A stretch of DNA of 17,771 bases from an uncultured Chloroflexota bacterium. Its GTDB lineage: Bacteria; Chloroflexota; Anaerolineae; Aggregatilineales; Phototrophicaceae. Positions 9,039 through 15,970 of the stretch are shown piece by piece. How positions within the stretch are numbered: position 1 is the first letter of the stretch; the number at the start of each line of letters is the position of its first letter. The stretch covers positions 1 through 17,771 of the forward strand of contig CALKIA010000373.1 of NCBI GenBank assembly GCA_937988705.1. Direction: 5' to 3'. The notes under the pieces are model-generated. The model ran no database searches, had not been told where the DNA came from, and worked only from the letters and a program-made list of their open reading frames with translations. A program made the position numbers and the translations under genes.

Positions 9039-9070
9039 ACTGCGATTTGATATAATATTTCAAACGCAGT
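9039..9070. promoter_or_regulatory. Inverted repeat enclosing an extended -10 (TGATATAAT)
   Basis: The left arm ACTGCGATTTGA (9039-9050) pairs with the right arm TCAAACGCAGT (9060-9070): 11 bp with a single bulged A. The spacer is TATAATATT. TG-A-TATAAT (9048-9056) is a textbook extended -10 reading rightward. No good TTGACA-like -35 is present, as is common for extended -10 promoters. If used, transcription would start near 9063 and give a leader of roughly 390 nt before pgi. The enclosing arms would then act as an operator over the promoter. Function is inferred; the symmetry is directly visible. Confidence 0.5.
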
Positions 9071-9403
9071 ACCTCTACTAGAAGCATACGATAGAGCTGC
9101 ATTTTCTACAACAACCTTCTATTAGCTTTTTCCGAAGTTTGTAATTGTTTGTGTCGCATTAATTCGTTTTTTGGGCGATCACGAGAGAAATTGCACAAAG
9201 ACGTTAGAATATTCTCACAAAAGTTTGTCCATTCAAACAATTTTCGATGAGGCTTCTGCCTGGTGCTTCGCTCAACAACGTCGACCAAACGCGTTTAAGG
9301 TTATAACCAATGCCAAACCTATGGTGGCCTGTAACTATTCCTAAAACGTGCTTTGGAATGCTTTTGGATTGTGAGCCAACCGTGACAGGTCTTGATTTTC
9401 CTC
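9071..9403. other. Divergent intergenic region without a convincing gene
   Basis: This stretch is AT-richer than its surroundings and has no credible coding frame. It holds two perfect 10-bp palindromes, AGAATATTCT (9206-9215) and GGTTATAACC (9299-9308), and a short hairpin GTTTG-N6-CAAAC (9223-9238). These may be protein-binding sites or chance features of AT-rich DNA. No tRNA, known riboswitch or clear rho-independent terminator was recognised. Confidence 0.5.
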
Positions 9404-9435
9404 GTGAGTAGGGTAATTTTAGCCGACCCTATCAC
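9404..9435 (+). promoter_or_regulatory. Leader hairpin immediately upstream of the pgi ribosome binding site
   Basis: GTGA-G-TAGGGT (9404-9414) pairs with ACCCTATCAC (9426-9435) across an 11-nt loop: ten base pairs with one bulged G. It ends 2-3 nt before AAGGAG (9437-9442), so in mRNA it would abut the ribosome binding site. A 5' stabilising hairpin, a regulator site or a protein-binding RNA element are all possible. A weak TTGATT-N16-TAATTT promoter-like pair (9392-9419) overlaps it. Confidence 0.45.
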
Positions 9436-9436
9436 G

Positions 9437-9442
9437 AAGGAG
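9437..9442 (+). promoter_or_regulatory. Ribosome binding site of pgi
   Basis: AAGGAG lies 12 nt before ATG 9455, a long but acceptable spacing. An in-frame TGA at 9443-9445 rules out any longer start, so ATG 9455 is the first possible start codon of ATG type. Confidence 0.6.
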
Positions 9443-9454
9443 TGACCTAAGCTG

Positions 9455-11119
9455 ATGTCCCCCTTGACCCAAAGTCCTGCCTGGACGGCATTACAGGCGA
9501 ACTATCAAATGATTCGCGACCAGCAGATGCGTGATCTTTTCGCTAGCGATCCCGGCCGCTTCGACCGATTGTCCTTGCGTTTGGGTGAGATTCTGTTTGA
9601 CTACTCCAAGAATCGGATTAATGCAGAAACGATGCGGCTGCTGGTACAACTCGCACGGCAGGCGAGTCTGCCGGAGAAGATCGAAGCGATGTTCAGTGGG
9701 CAGAAGATCAATGTAACGGAAAACCGCGCGGTGCTGCATGTGGCACTCCGGAATCGTTCCAATACGCCGATCCTCGTCGATGGTGTGGACGTGATGCCGG
9801 AAGTCAACCGGGTGCTGGCCAAAATGCGCACCTTCAGTGAGGCGGTGCGGAGCGGTGCGTGGAAAGGCTACACAGGGCGGGCGATCACCGATGTTGTAAA
9901 CATTGGAATCGGCGGGTCGGATCTCGGCCCCAAGATGGTGACACTGGCGCTGGCCCATTATGCGAAGCCTGATTTGCAGATGCACTTCGTATCCAACGTG
10001 GATGGTACCGATCTCGCGGAGACGCTCAAACTCGTCAAGCCGGAAACAACACTATTTTTGATCGCCTCCAAGACCTTCACGACGCAGGAAACGATGACGA
10101 ACGCGCTATCGGCGCGCGCCTGGTTCCTGATGGCGGCACAGGATGAGTTCGCGGTTGCCAAGCACTTTGCTGCGATTTCGACCAGCACCGACAAAGTGCG
10201 GGCGTTCGGCATCGATCCTGAAAACATGTTTGAATTCTGGGATTGGGTGGGCGGGCGCTATTCGCTGTGGTCGGCAATTGGCTTGTCCATCGCGCTGGCA
10301 GCTGGAATGGATGCGTTTGAGGCGCTGCTGAGCGGCGCGCATCGGGTCGACCAGCATTTCCGGACTGAGCCGTTGGAACAGAACATCCCGGTGATCATGG
10401 GGCTGCTCGGTGTGTGGTACAACAATTTCTTCGGCGCGCAGACCCACGCCATTCTGCCGTATGATCAGTACCTGTCACGATTTCCCGCGTATTTTCAGCA
10501 GGGAGATATGGAAAGTAACGGCAAAGGCGTCACGCTGACCGGGGAACGCGTCGATGTGAGCACGGGGCCGATCATCTGGGGGGAACCGGGCACGAACGGC
10601 CAACACGCGTTTTACCAGCTCATTCATCAAGGTACGAAGCTGATCCCGTGCGATTTTCTCGCGCCTGCGCGGACGCTGAATCCGCTCGGCGCGGGGCGCG
10701 CGGCGCAGGGAGTGCACCATCCGATTTTGCTGGCGAATTTCTTTGCGCAGACCGAAGCCCTGATGAAGGGCAAAACCGCCGACGAAGCCCGGGCCGAATT
10801 GATCGCCGGGGGGATGGCGAACCCGTCGGAACTGCTGGTCGCGGCGAAAACGTTTGAGGGCAACAAGCCGACGAATTCATTTCTTTTTCGTGAGTTGACA
10901 CCAGAAACGCTCGGCGCGTTGATCGCGCTGTACGAACATAAGATTTTCACGCAAGGTGTCATCTGGAATATCAACCCGTTTGATCAGTGGGGTGTAGAAC
11001 TGGGCAAACAGCTTGCCAAAGTGATTGAACCGGAGTTGGCAGGGGAGAGTCCGGTCAGCGGCCACGATGGATCGACGAACGGATTGATTAATGCCTATAA
11101 GCAAATGCGCTCAACTTGA
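9455..11119 (+). CDS. pgi: Glucose-6-phosphate isomerase
   Basis: The 554-residue cytoplasmic enzyme interconverts glucose 6-phosphate and fructose 6-phosphate in glycolysis and gluconeogenesis. Length matches the long bacterial/eukaryotic PGI type (about 550 residues). The sugar-phosphate binding SIS region shows NIGIGGSDLGPKM (about 149-161) and SKTFTTQET (205-213). PGI signature 1 is DWVGGRYSLWSAIG (263-276), with the catalytic-loop Arg268. The base Glu353 lies in QQGDMESNGK, His384 in TNGQHAFYQ, and Lys518 in signature 2 (NPFDQWGVELGKQ, 507-519). All expected catalytic residues are therefore present. It is followed 12 bp later by a flavin monooxygenase gene on the same strand, so the two are probably co-transcribed. 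It is divergent from the giant surface protein. Nothing is unusual in the protein itself. Confidence 0.98.
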   Translation: MSPLTQSPAWTALQANYQMIRDQQMRDLFASDPGRFDRLSLRLGEILFDYSKNRINAETMRLLVQLARQASLPEKIEAMFSGQKINVTENRAVLHVALRNRSNTPILVDGVDVMPEVNRVLAKMRTFSEAVRSGAWKGYTGRAITDVVNIGIGGSDLGPKMVTLALAHYAKPDLQMHFVSNVDGTDLAETLKLVKPETTLFLIASKTFTTQETMTNALSARAWFLMAAQDEFAVAKHFAAISTSTDKVRAFGIDPENMFEFWDWVGGRYSLWSAIGLSIALAAGMDAFEALLSGAHRVDQHFRTEPLEQNIPVIMGLLGVWYNNFFGAQTHAILPYDQYLSRFPAYFQQGDMESNGKGVTLTGERVDVSTGPIIWGEPGTNGQHAFYQLIHQGTKLIPCDFLAPARTLNPLGAGRAAQGVHHPILLANFFAQTEALMKGKTADEARAELIAGGMANPSELLVAAKTFEGNKPTNSFLFRELTPETLGALIALYEHKIFTQGVIWNINPFDQWGVELGKQLAKVIEPELAGESPVSGHDGSTNGLINAYKQMRST

Positions 11120-11131
11120 GCGGGGGAATTC

Positions 11132-12226
11132 GTGACTCAACAGTCAGACAAAGCAGGACAGATGAACGAACGGTTCGAAATCGGGTTGTACTCGTTCGCG
11201 GAGGCGACCGCCGATCCGCTTACGGGCGAAAAGATTAGTCCGGCTCAACGGGTGCGTAACCTGTTGGAAGAAATTGAACTCGCCGATCAGGTGGGGCTCG
11301 ATGTATTCGGGTTGGGTGAACATCACCGCGTTGAATACGTCTCATCGGCGCCGGAAGTGCTGCTCGCGGCGGCGGCTGCGCGGACAAAACAGATTCGCCT
11401 GAGCAGCGCGGTTACGGTGTTGAGTTCAGACGATCCGGTGCGTGTATTCCAGCGCTATGCCAGCCTCGACCTGATCTCGAATGGGCGCGCGGAGATCATG
11501 GCCGGGCGCGGTTCGTTCATCGAGTCGTTTCCACTGTTCGGCTACGACTTGAACGACTACGACGAATTGTTCACCGAAAAGCTGGATCTGCTGCTAAAAC
11601 TGCGTGAGAGCGAGCTTGTGACGTGGTCAGGCGAGCACCGCCCGGCGCTGGATCATCTCGGTGTGTACCCGCGCCCGATCCAAGAGCCGCTGCCGGTGTG
11701 GGTGGCGGTCGGGGGAACGCCCGAATCGGTGGTGCGGGCGGCGAGTCGTGGTTTGCCGATGGCGTTAGCGATCATCGGCGGGATGCCGGAACGCTTCGCG
11801 CCGTTCATCGATTTGTTCCGGCAGAGCACACGGTCGTATGGTCATGCGGCATTGCCTGTGAGCATCAATTCGCACGGGTTCATCGCCGATACACACCAGC
11901 AAGCGATTGACGACTCATTCCCGGCAGTGCAGGCGGTCATGAATAAGATCGGACGGGAGCGCGGTTGGGCACCGATGCAGCGCGGCCAGTATGAAGCGGC
12001 GGCAACCCTGCGCGGCGCGAACTTCGTCGGCAGCCCGGAGGATGTGATCGAGAAGATCCTGTTCCAGCACAGCATTTTCCAGCATCAGCGCTTCTTGCTG
12101 CAACTGAGCGTGGGCACCCTGCCGCACGACAAGATCATGCACGCGATCGAGCTGTTCGGCACGAAAGTCGCGCCGGTCGTGCGGGCGGAAATCGCGCGGC
12201 GTGGCGTTACGTCTGCGACGGAATAG
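11132..12226 (+). CDS. LLM class (luciferase-like) flavin-dependent oxidoreductase
   Basis: A 364-residue member of the bacterial luciferase-like monooxygenase superfamily, a TIM-barrel fold using reduced FMN or F420. Visible hallmarks are the N-terminal strand FEIGLYSFAE, DQVGLDVFGLGEHHR (about 52-66), the TSAVTVLSSDDPVRVFQ-type segment (here SSAVTVLSSDDP, 91-102), EIMAGRGSFIESFPLFGYDL (121-140), a PVWVAVGG strand (188-195) and the late SPEDVIEKI (301-309). The substrate is unknown; many such genes are annotated only to superfamily. The start chosen is GTG 11132 with GGGGGA upstream. ATG 11162 with AGGA upstream would give MNERFEIGLY and is an equally plausible start, since relatives usually begin just before this strand. 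It probably shares a transcript with pgi, though no functional link is evident. It converges on a DUF1349 gene with a 10-bp gap. Confidence 0.92.
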   Translation: MTQQSDKAGQMNERFEIGLYSFAEATADPLTGEKISPAQRVRNLLEEIELADQVGLDVFGLGEHHRVEYVSSAPEVLLAAAAARTKQIRLSSAVTVLSSDDPVRVFQRYASLDLISNGRAEIMAGRGSFIESFPLFGYDLNDYDELFTEKLDLLLKLRESELVTWSGEHRPALDHLGVYPRPIQEPLPVWVAVGGTPESVVRAASRGLPMALAIIGGMPERFAPFIDLFRQSTRSYGHAALPVSINSHGFIADTHQQAIDDSFPAVQAVMNKIGRERGWAPMQRGQYEAAATLRGANFVGSPEDVIEKILFQHSIFQHQRFLLQLSVGTLPHDKIMHAIELFGTKVAPVVRAEIARRGVTSATE

Positions 12227-12237
12227 GGCAGATATTC
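12221..12237. terminator. Weak hairpin at the convergent gene junction
   Basis: GAATA-N7-TATTC spans the stop codons of the monooxygenase (plus strand) and the DUF1349 gene (minus strand), which are only 10 bp apart. The stem is short and AT-rich and no long T-run follows, so it is a poor rho-independent terminator. It is the only symmetric element visible at the junction. Transcripts from both sides may overlap here. Confidence 0.2.
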
Positions 12238-12842
12238 TATGCGCCGCCGCGGAGGTCGGTCAGTGTCCTGGGTTGATACTGGATATCGGCAAACGCGGCG
12301 GTGCAGCCTTGCCCGGTCGGCGATTGGCAGGAAAAGCCAAAGCTCGGATTTTGCAGCGTGCCCAGCGTGAAATAACGCACAAGTGACCAGTAGCGGCCAT
12401 CGAGCGAGTAGTGAAAGGCGAAGGCGCTCCCAATGCGGGCGAGCCGTAAGTAGACCGTATTCCCCGTAATTTGTACCGAGTTGCAATCATCGGAAAAGCC
12501 CCGCGTGACCACTGACACGATAGTCGGGTGGCCCTGCGGCGAGTACTCAAAGCAGAGTTTCGCCCAGACATCGTCTCGCTCGTGAATCCGCAGCACGCCA
12601 GCGTCGTAGGTGGCCGCAAAGTCGACGGTGACTTGCGCACTCAGCAAGAAGTCGGCATCCTGCGTCACAAACAACGCATTCGGGGCGTTGCCGATGCGAA
12701 ACGAGCCGTTGGGGTCGATAAACCAGTCAGTTTTTGGCCCGGCGGCGATGGTCAACGTCGACGCTGAGTCGAGCTGCCAGTTGAGCGGCGGGATCTGCCA
12801 GTCGAGATCGGCGGGGATGGTGGGTACGGTAAATTTGCTCAT
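12237..12842 (-). CDS. DUF1349 concanavalin A-like protein
   Basis: The 201-residue protein fits DUF1349 (YesU-like), a jelly-roll concanavalin A-like family of about 200 residues. Diagnostic segments are WAKLCFEYSPQGHPTIVSVV (about 93-112) followed by TRGFSDDCNS, the strand FHYSLDGRYWSLVRYF (143-158), and the closing GFSCQSPTGQGCTAAFADI (169-187). Family members occur near carbohydrate-utilisation genes and may bind sugars; no catalytic residues are established, and some databases use the misleading label 'regulation of enolase protein 1'. The start at ATG 12842 is supported by AGGAG 8 nt upstream. The frame stays open for another 381 bp upstream, but that part runs through the intergenic repeat and into the dehydrogenase gene and is not credible. 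A 194-bp gap separates it from the upstream operon, so it may have its own promoter. No signal peptide is seen. Confidence 0.87.
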   Translation of the reverse strand: MSKFTVPTIPADLDWQIPPLNWQLDSASTLTIAAGPKTDWFIDPNGSFRIGNAPNALFVTQDADFLLSAQVTVDFAATYDAGVLRIHERDDVWAKLCFEYSPQGHPTIVSVVTRGFSDDCNSVQITGNTVYLRLARIGSAFAFHYSLDGRYWSLVRYFTLGTLQNPSFGFSCQSPTGQGCTAAFADIQYQPRTLTDLRGGA

Positions 12843-12872
12843 CAGAAAACTCCTGTCATGGCGCAGATCTGA

Positions 12873-12899
12873 ATGATAAAGCGGAAGGCCAAGTGTCAC
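12873..12899 (-). promoter_or_regulatory. Possible sigma70-type promoter for the DUF1349 gene
   Basis: On the minus strand GTGACA (12899-12894) and TATCAT (12878-12873) are separated by 15 nt and lie about 30 bp upstream of the DUF1349 start. Each hexamer matches the consensus at most positions, but the spacer is short. This is only a candidate. Confidence 0.25.
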
Positions 12900-12951
12900 C
12901 ACTGGGGTGTTATCCATCCTCTTCAATGAACGCGATTTAGGAATAACGTGT

Positions 12952-12995
12952 CTCTCACCCCACCCCGGTCCCTCCCCGAATTCAGGGAGGGGAGA
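12952..12995. repeat. GC-rich interspersed-type repeat with GAATTC-centred near-palindrome
   Basis: Between the DUF1349 and dehydrogenase genes lies CTCACCCCACCCCGGTCCCT followed by a near-palindrome: CCCTCCCC (12970-12977), GAATTC (12978-12983) and AGGGAGGGGAG (12984-12994). About seven pairs form around the GAATTC centre. When translated it gives the phrase SPHPGPSPNSGRG. Near-identical phrases from mispredicted ORFs are familiar from many bacterial genomes, and I take it as a dispersed intergenic repeat (REP-like). It could also act as a transcript-end hairpin for the upstream operon. The dispersed nature is from general recollection and cannot be verified within one window. Confidence 0.55.
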
Positions 12996-13036
12996 CAGCA
13001 AAACGCGCCTTTCGCGAGGTGGAGCCAGCGAGGAAA

Positions 13037-14068
13037 TCAATCGACTAACGAGACGGCCTGATGCGCGGCGGCTGATTCGTAGGATTTGAAGACCAGCTGC
13101 ATTGTCTTGTAATTGTCGGCGCCGTTGGTTTCGCCGTGTTCCAGACCTTTGAGCGCGCGGGCGATGTTCAACTGGGCGCTGACAATGCTGGCGTGGACGA
13201 TATCGTAGGCGGGATCGGCCCACGGATAGCGCGGCGGCTTGTGGCGAGTCGCCAACGTCCCGGCGCTGGTCGTTTCGCGAATCCAGTAGTCGGGGCCGAG
13301 CTCCAGAAAGCCGCGATCGCCTTCGATCTGCACATAGGTTTCCGGAAAGCGGTCGTGCTCGCGCGGGCTGGCGTAGCTCATCTCGCAGACGACGGTCGCG
13401 CCGCTGCGCATATGCAGCATGACGGTGGCGACATCTTCACCCTTGATGTCCGAGTGCACCCGGTACGTCTGGCAGTAGAGGCTGTCCGCATCGCCGAACA
13501 GGAAACGCGCCGTGTCGAGGATGTGACTGCCAATGTCCGCGAGGATGAACTGCTCAACCTCTTTCAAAAAAGGTTGATTGTCGAAGACGGGGAAATTGGT
13601 GCGATAGTCGAGGCGGGCGCGGAAGACATTACCGATCCGTCCGGCATCGAGCAGGGCCTTAAGCTGGCGCAGGGGGTACTGCCAGCGCCAATTTTCGTTG
13701 ATGTAGAGGGGAACATTGGCGGCAGTGCAGACACTGACCAAGGCCGCACACTCTTCGAGCGTGGTCGCCATGGGCTTCTGGCAGACAACGGCCAGACCCC
13801 GGTCCGCTGCCAGCTTTGTCAGCGGGAAGTGCGTTTCAACGTTGGTACAAATATCGACAAAATCGAGCTGCTCGTTCGCCAACAACGCCGCCGGATCGTC
13901 ATAGACATGGTCGGCGGAGATGCCGAACTGCTCGGCAAGTTTGAGCGCTTTTGATTTGGTGCGATTGTAGAGCGCGACACATTCGACTTCGCCCGTCTCG
14001 TTCCAGCCGTTGAGCTGAAAAGTCGACCAGAAGCCCGTGCCAAACATTCCAAAACGCAGTTTCGTCAT
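13037..14068 (-). CDS. Gfo/Idh/MocA family NAD(P)-dependent sugar dehydrogenase
   Basis: The 343-residue protein has the Gfo/Idh/MocA layout. An N-terminal Rossmann fold carries GMFGTGFWS (7-15) and VDICTN (71-76), and the EKP-like motif appears as CQKPMA (96-101) with Lys98. The C-terminal alpha/beta domain has ENWRWQ (125-130) and DIGSHILD (178-185), matching the catalytic D-x3-H pair Asp178/His182. It should oxidise a sugar or polyol hydroxyl, or reduce the ketone, with NAD(P). The family covers many substrates; characterised members include D-apiose dehydrogenase, a tempting match given the neighbours but unproven. The start ATG 14068 has GGAAGA just upstream, 10 bp after the preceding gene's stop. 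It is the last gene of the tight operon; a repeat-bearing spacer follows. Glu is replaced by Gln in the EKP motif, a known variation outside the essential Lys. Confidence 0.93.
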   Translation of the reverse strand: MTKLRFGMFGTGFWSTFQLNGWNETGEVECVALYNRTKSKALKLAEQFGISADHVYDDPAALLANEQLDFVDICTNVETHFPLTKLAADRGLAVVCQKPMATTLEECAALVSVCTAANVPLYINENWRWQYPLRQLKALLDAGRIGNVFRARLDYRTNFPVFDNQPFLKEVEQFILADIGSHILDTARFLFGDADSLYCQTYRVHSDIKGEDVATVMLHMRSGATVVCEMSYASPREHDRFPETYVQIEGDRGFLELGPDYWIRETTSAGTLATRHKPPRYPWADPAYDIVHASIVSAQLNIARALKGLEHGETNGADNYKTMQLVFKSYESAAAHQAVSLVD

Positions 14069-14078
14069 GGTTCTTCCA

Positions 14079-14891
14079 TCAGTCTGTGATCAATGTACGT
14101 AAGTAATCGATGCTCTGGCGCACCCAATTGAGCTCTGTTTCGGTGGAGGTCAGCATGGAGGCGTCCGGCGCGAGCCACGTTTCGATGACCGCGTTAAACG
14201 TGCGTCCATGCAGTGCGTTGAGCAGCCACGGCAGGTCGAGCATGCCTTGTCCAGCGGGGCAACCGGTTACTTCAAAGCCCATGTTGTGTGGCAGACGCCG
14301 AACGATGAATTCTTTGACGTGCAGGTTCACGACATGGCGACCGAGCGCGGCGACCACCAGATCCGGACCTTCGAGCGCACCAAAGGAGTTGACCGTGTCG
14401 AGGCAGATGCCCACATGCGGATCGTTGATCGTCTCGATAATGCCTGCCAGCGTGCGCGCCTTGAAGCGGTCATGGTTTTCGATGGCCAGCGTGATATGGG
14501 CGCTGTGAAGGGCGGGGAGGGCGGCACGCACCAGCGTTATGACTTCAGCGGGATCGGGGTGGTGCGTTTTGGTATCGACCACCACGCGCAGAATCGGCGA
14601 GTCAAAGTAGGTCGCAAGATCGATCCAGCGGTGGAGATGATCGGTTTCGATGCCGCGGGTGCCGACTTCGATGGCGATGTGCTGGGCGCGGGCTTCGTCG
14701 CGTAGGCGCGCTTGCTGGTCAACGGAAAGCGCGTCGAGCGGGAGATTGTCGGCGTACTGCACCAACCGCAGGCCGAGGTCGGCTGCGAGGTGCAGCAGAC
14801 CGAACGCGTCGAGTGGTGTGGCGGGCGGCTCGTAACCGGGTACGCCGATGTTCCAGGCGACGCCGTAACTGCCTAAACCGAGTGTAGTCAT
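14079..14891 (-). CDS. Xylose isomerase-like TIM-barrel sugar isomerase/epimerase/decarboxylase
   Basis: The 270-residue protein fits the AP_endonuc_2/xylose isomerase-like TIM-barrel superfamily (usual length 260-300). Candidate divalent-metal ligands sit where expected: Glu138 (IENHD), Asp165 (ICLDTVN), His191 (LHVKE) and Glu237 (VIETW), each at the C-terminal end of a beta strand. Members isomerise, epimerise or decarboxylate sugars and sugar acids; 3-oxo-isoapionate decarboxylase (OiaC) is, as I recall, of this fold. The start ATG overlaps the preceding stop by 4 bp (ATGA at 14888-14891), indicating translational coupling with the 358-residue gene. Substrate unknown; the operon suggests an acid sugar or ketose intermediate. 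No signal peptide. Confidence 0.87.
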   Translation of the reverse strand: MTTLGLGSYGVAWNIGVPGYEPPATPLDAFGLLHLAADLGLRLVQYADNLPLDALSVDQQARLRDEARAQHIAIEVGTRGIETDHLHRWIDLATYFDSPILRVVVDTKTHHPDPAEVITLVRAALPALHSAHITLAIENHDRFKARTLAGIIETINDPHVGICLDTVNSFGALEGPDLVVAALGRHVVNLHVKEFIVRRLPHNMGFEVTGCPAGQGMLDLPWLLNALHGRTFNAVIETWLAPDASMLTSTETELNWVRQSIDYLRTLITD

Positions 14892-15964
14892 GGTGTACTG
14901 CCTAACAACTGCCGCGCAATTTCATAAACCGCGTCACGCGCGCCCACATATGTCCACAGGCTAAATGTGTGATGATCTGCGGCTCGTTTGGCAAACGTGT
15001 CGTTGAAACCGAGCGTGTGTCCGCTGCATTCCATCTCGCAGAAGGGACGGCCTTGATCGACCGCGCCGCCGTCGTTGTAGACGTGGACAGAATGTCCGGT
15101 GCTGCCTGGCTCATCTGGCGGTTCTTCGGCGTAGAGATTGGACGGGTCGTTGAAGAAGTGCCGGACGAGTAGATAACTGCGCCCGTCCGGGAGATCGTGC
15201 AGGTAGCCTATCCGCCCGGTCATGCAGAGCGCCTTATAGCCGAGTTTGAACTGCTGCTGGCCGTTCAGGGGCAGATGCAGCGCGCCGTTCACGACCTGCC
15301 GCGCAAAAGCGGGGACAGGCTTGACATAGTCGGAGGCATGAACATCCCCGATGACCGGGATAGTGAGCGTGCCGCCGGCGTTCAACTGCACAAGATTCCA
15401 GACTTCGCTGATGGGCTGTGGCTGATCGTCGAGACGATCCAGCACGGCGAGTTGATCGTAGCCGAAGGCGACCACGGTCGAATCGAGGTGAGCCAAGGGC
15501 GGTTGGGTGCTCTGGATGGTGCGCGTCAGACGGAGATGGGCGGTGCCAATTGTTGCGCCGTGATGATAGCCCGGTAAGTGCAGATCGGTGATGAGCCACA
15601 CTCCCCGATCAGTTTCTGTCAGAGTATAGCTGCCGGGATCCACAGCGCGCGGAATGTCCCATGTGCCGCCGAAATCACGGCGATCACGCACGTTGTAGGT
15701 GATTTCTGGCGCGATCCACATGCGGTCGCCGCCAAGATTCCAGTGCCAGCCATCAGAGCGAGAAATGAAGGCGTGAAAGGAGGCGGGCGAGTCGAAGGCG
15801 CGGCTCGTCCAGAAGAGATTAGGCGAGTCCGGGGTCGGGAACAACCCCAAGACCCGCCCGCCGCGCCGGGTGATGAGCAGCGCAGCAGCGTTGGGCAGGG
15901 GGAGAACCGCATAGGGTTCTCCCACCGCGTGCAAAAGTGTTTCGTAGTGCGCCAGCGTGGTCAC
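14888..15964 (-). CDS. Uncharacterised 358-residue protein, possibly mutarotase-like beta-sandwich
   Basis: I do not recognise this family with certainty. The chain is rich in predicted beta strands, with GGRVLGLFP (35-43), NLFWTS (49-54), GGDRMWIAPE (78-87), WNLVQLNAGG (189-198), GYKALCMTGRIGYL (242-255) and FCEMECSGHTLGF (308-320). Early GGR..GLF, a GG-R-WIAPE segment and a late E-x-E strand are typical of aldose-1-epimerase-like (galactose mutarotase-fold) proteins of the DUF4380/DUF6786 kind. Fold assignment is therefore a moderate guess. No signal peptide is present. It begins with GTG 15964, 6 bp after the preceding gene's stop and with no strong ribosome binding site, and ends in a 4-bp overlap with the TIM-barrel gene. 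It is thus embedded mid-operon between sugar-acid enzymes. Ring opening, epimerisation or lactone hydrolysis of the pathway's sugar would fit, but this is speculation. Confidence 0.6.
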   Translation of the reverse strand: MTTLAHYETLLHAVGEPYAVLPLPNAAALLITRRGGRVLGLFPTPDSPNLFWTSRAFDSPASFHAFISRSDGWHWNLGGDRMWIAPEITYNVRDRRDFGGTWDIPRAVDPGSYTLTETDRGVWLITDLHLPGYHHGATIGTAHLRLTRTIQSTQPPLAHLDSTVVAFGYDQLAVLDRLDDQPQPISEVWNLVQLNAGGTLTIPVIGDVHASDYVKPVPAFARQVVNGALHLPLNGQQQFKLGYKALCMTGRIGYLHDLPDGRSYLLVRHFFNDPSNLYAEEPPDEPGSTGHSVHVYNDGGAVDQGRPFCEMECSGHTLGFNDTFAKRAADHHTFSLWTYVGARDAVYEIARQLLGSTP

Positions 15965-15970
15965 AAAGGT

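Noticed and set aside
9106..9288. 60-codon minus-strand frame in the divergent intergenic region
   Set aside because: It begins with TTG, lacks a ribosome binding site and resembles nothing known; the region is better explained as regulatory DNA.
12843..13223. N-terminal extension of the DUF1349 frame up to 13223
   Set aside because: The extension crosses the intergenic repeat and the dehydrogenase gene in another frame. ATG 12842 with AGGAG upstream gives the normal family length.
13136..13954. Plus-strand 272-codon frame opposite the Gfo/Idh/MocA gene
   Set aside because: The minus strand carries clear family motifs with conserved catalytic residues; the antisense frame has no recognisable domain.
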